DNA of 6,814 bases from an uncultured Clostridia bacterium. Its GTDB lineage: Bacteria > Bacillota > Clostridia > UBA1381 > UMGS1253. Below, in pieces: positions 6,341-6,814 of the stretch (positions are counted from its first letter, which is position 1; each line of letters opens with the position of its first letter). The notes under the pieces were generated by a model. It saw nothing but the letters and a program-made list of their open reading frames with translations. It had not been told where the DNA came from and searched no databases. The stretch lies in NCBI GenBank assembly GCA_937892135.1, contig CALAUK010000089.1:1-6814 (forward strand), written 5' to 3'. The position numbers were made by a program, and so were the translations under genes.

Positions 6341-6368
6341 ATTATAACACTTTTTTAAATTTTGTAAA
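6341..6368 (-). promoter_or_regulatory. Predicted SigA promoter of the SLH-hydrolase gene
   Basis: Read on the minus strand: -35 TTTACA (6363-6368), 16-base spacer, -10 TATAAT (6341-6346); shifting the -35 by one base gives CTTTAC with 17. Predicted start near 6334, about 27 bases before the ATG. The -35 lies inside the last codons of the chimeric open frame upstream, which suggests that the end of that frame is chance read-through into older intergenic DNA. Confidence 0.6.
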
Positions 6369-6636
6369 GTATTTGGGTAAATTGAAGAGATACGCTGCTA
6401 AGGTCTATAGATTCGATATTAGGAGGTAATATAATTATCATGTCTATCCATCGTGGAGATAGAGCATAGTCCCTAGATATTCTTTTAAGATTGGTATATT
6501 CACTTAAATCCATCACAGGAAAACCTGGCATACCATCTAATATTAAGTTTTCTATACTATTATTTAGTTTTAATGTAGTTAAAAAATAGGGTTTTAATCT
6601 GTCATAATCTTCATCTGATTTTTTTAGGCGGCAACA
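6355..6636 (-). other. LRR-like tail of the chimeric frame
   Basis: The residues after the ABC part begin CCRLKKSDEDYDRLKPYFL and then show leucine-rich-repeat-like spacing: SIENLILDG, MDLSEYTNLKRI, LPPNIESIDLSS. The LPPNIESIDLS pattern is typical of bacterial LRR surface proteins ('LPxNLxxLxLS'). It has no start codon of its own near the junction and its last codons overlap the promoter of the next gene, so it is probably an internal fragment of an LRR gene cut at both ends. The assignment rests on a short, degenerate pattern. Confidence 0.4.
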
Positions 6637-6814
6637 TTCATCAAGTATAAGTAACTTTGGCTTATTTATCATAGCTCTTGCTATCATTACTCTCTGTCTT
6701 TGACCACCAGATAACATTACTCCACCTTCTCCAACAATAGTGTCATATTTATCAGGTAAAGTTTCAATATATTCGTCTAGACAAGCTAACTTACATGCAT
6801 TTTCTATTTCTTCT
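6355..6814 (-). pseudogene. ABC-exporter ATPase fragment fused in frame to unrelated LRR-like sequence
   Basis: The frame is open to the right edge, so the gene's 5' part is outside and the ATG at 6717 is internal. From the edge, residues EEIENACKLACLDEYIETLP, then DKYDTIVGEGG, the ABC signature LSGGQRQR (6691-6714), ARAMINKPK and Walker B LLILDE (Asp and catalytic Glu, ending at 6637) match the second half of an ABC-exporter nucleotide-binding domain (ABCB/MsbA-like). After LDE the expected ATSALD D-loop and the later switch His are absent. Instead about 93 residues of another kind run to the stop at 6355. Without D-loop and H-loop the ATPase could not cycle normally, so it is called a pseudogene or chimera. 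Base content is about 31% G+C over 6361-6780. A true novel fusion, a deletion scar and an assembly join all remain possible. Confidence 0.65.

Overview
The window looks like chromosomal DNA from a low-to-moderate G+C anaerobic Firmicute, probably a clostridial spore-former. Several things point that way: strong GGAGG ribosome binding sites about 8 bases before most starts, SigA-type promoters, short A/T-flanked hairpin terminators, a CwlD-like wall amidase, an S-layer-homology (SLH) surface protein, and an oxidoreductase with two 4Fe-4S ferredoxin clusters. No tRNA, rRNA, CRISPR, IS element or riboswitch was seen. All family assignments come from reading motifs by eye; no database search was run.

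Layout. The 3' part of a CwlD-like N-acetylmuramoyl-L-alanine amidase (3-395, +) runs off the left edge. It converges, through a bidirectional terminator, on a PLP-dependent beta-eliminating lyase of the tryptophanase/tyrosine phenol-lyase family (429-1877, -). The lyase is divergent from a LysR-type regulator (1997-2887, +). The 119-base gap between them holds two face-to-face promoters that share bases in their -10 boxes. It also holds a T-N11-A dyad at about -65 from the predicted lyase start site. The regulator ends 4 bases from the end of a convergent two-gene unit (-): an aldo/keto reductase with a C-terminal ferredoxin domain (3608-4711, GTG start), then a DUF554 membrane protein (2892-3587). 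Upstream of that unit, behind its own promoter and a strong terminator, lies a secreted protein (4817-6307, -) that joins three SLH repeats to an SGNH/DUF4886-like hydrolase domain.

The right end (6355-6814, -) is anomalous. An open frame starts off the right edge as an ABC-exporter nucleotide-binding domain. Right after Walker B (LLILDE) it changes into unrelated leucine-rich-repeat-like sequence. The segment is about 31% G+C by hand count, lower than most sampled stretches elsewhere. It looks like a rearrangement scar, a decayed gene or an assembly chimera.

How the genes may work together. The LysR protein most likely controls the divergent lyase and itself. The lyase keeps the PLP lysine and the phenol-lyase substrate residues, but has lost the arginine expected near PLP O3' and has an altered monovalent-cation site, so its substrate should not be assumed. 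The reductase and DUF554 gene form a probable operon of unknown physiological role. The SLH-hydrolase probably acts at the cell surface on envelope glycans or esters.
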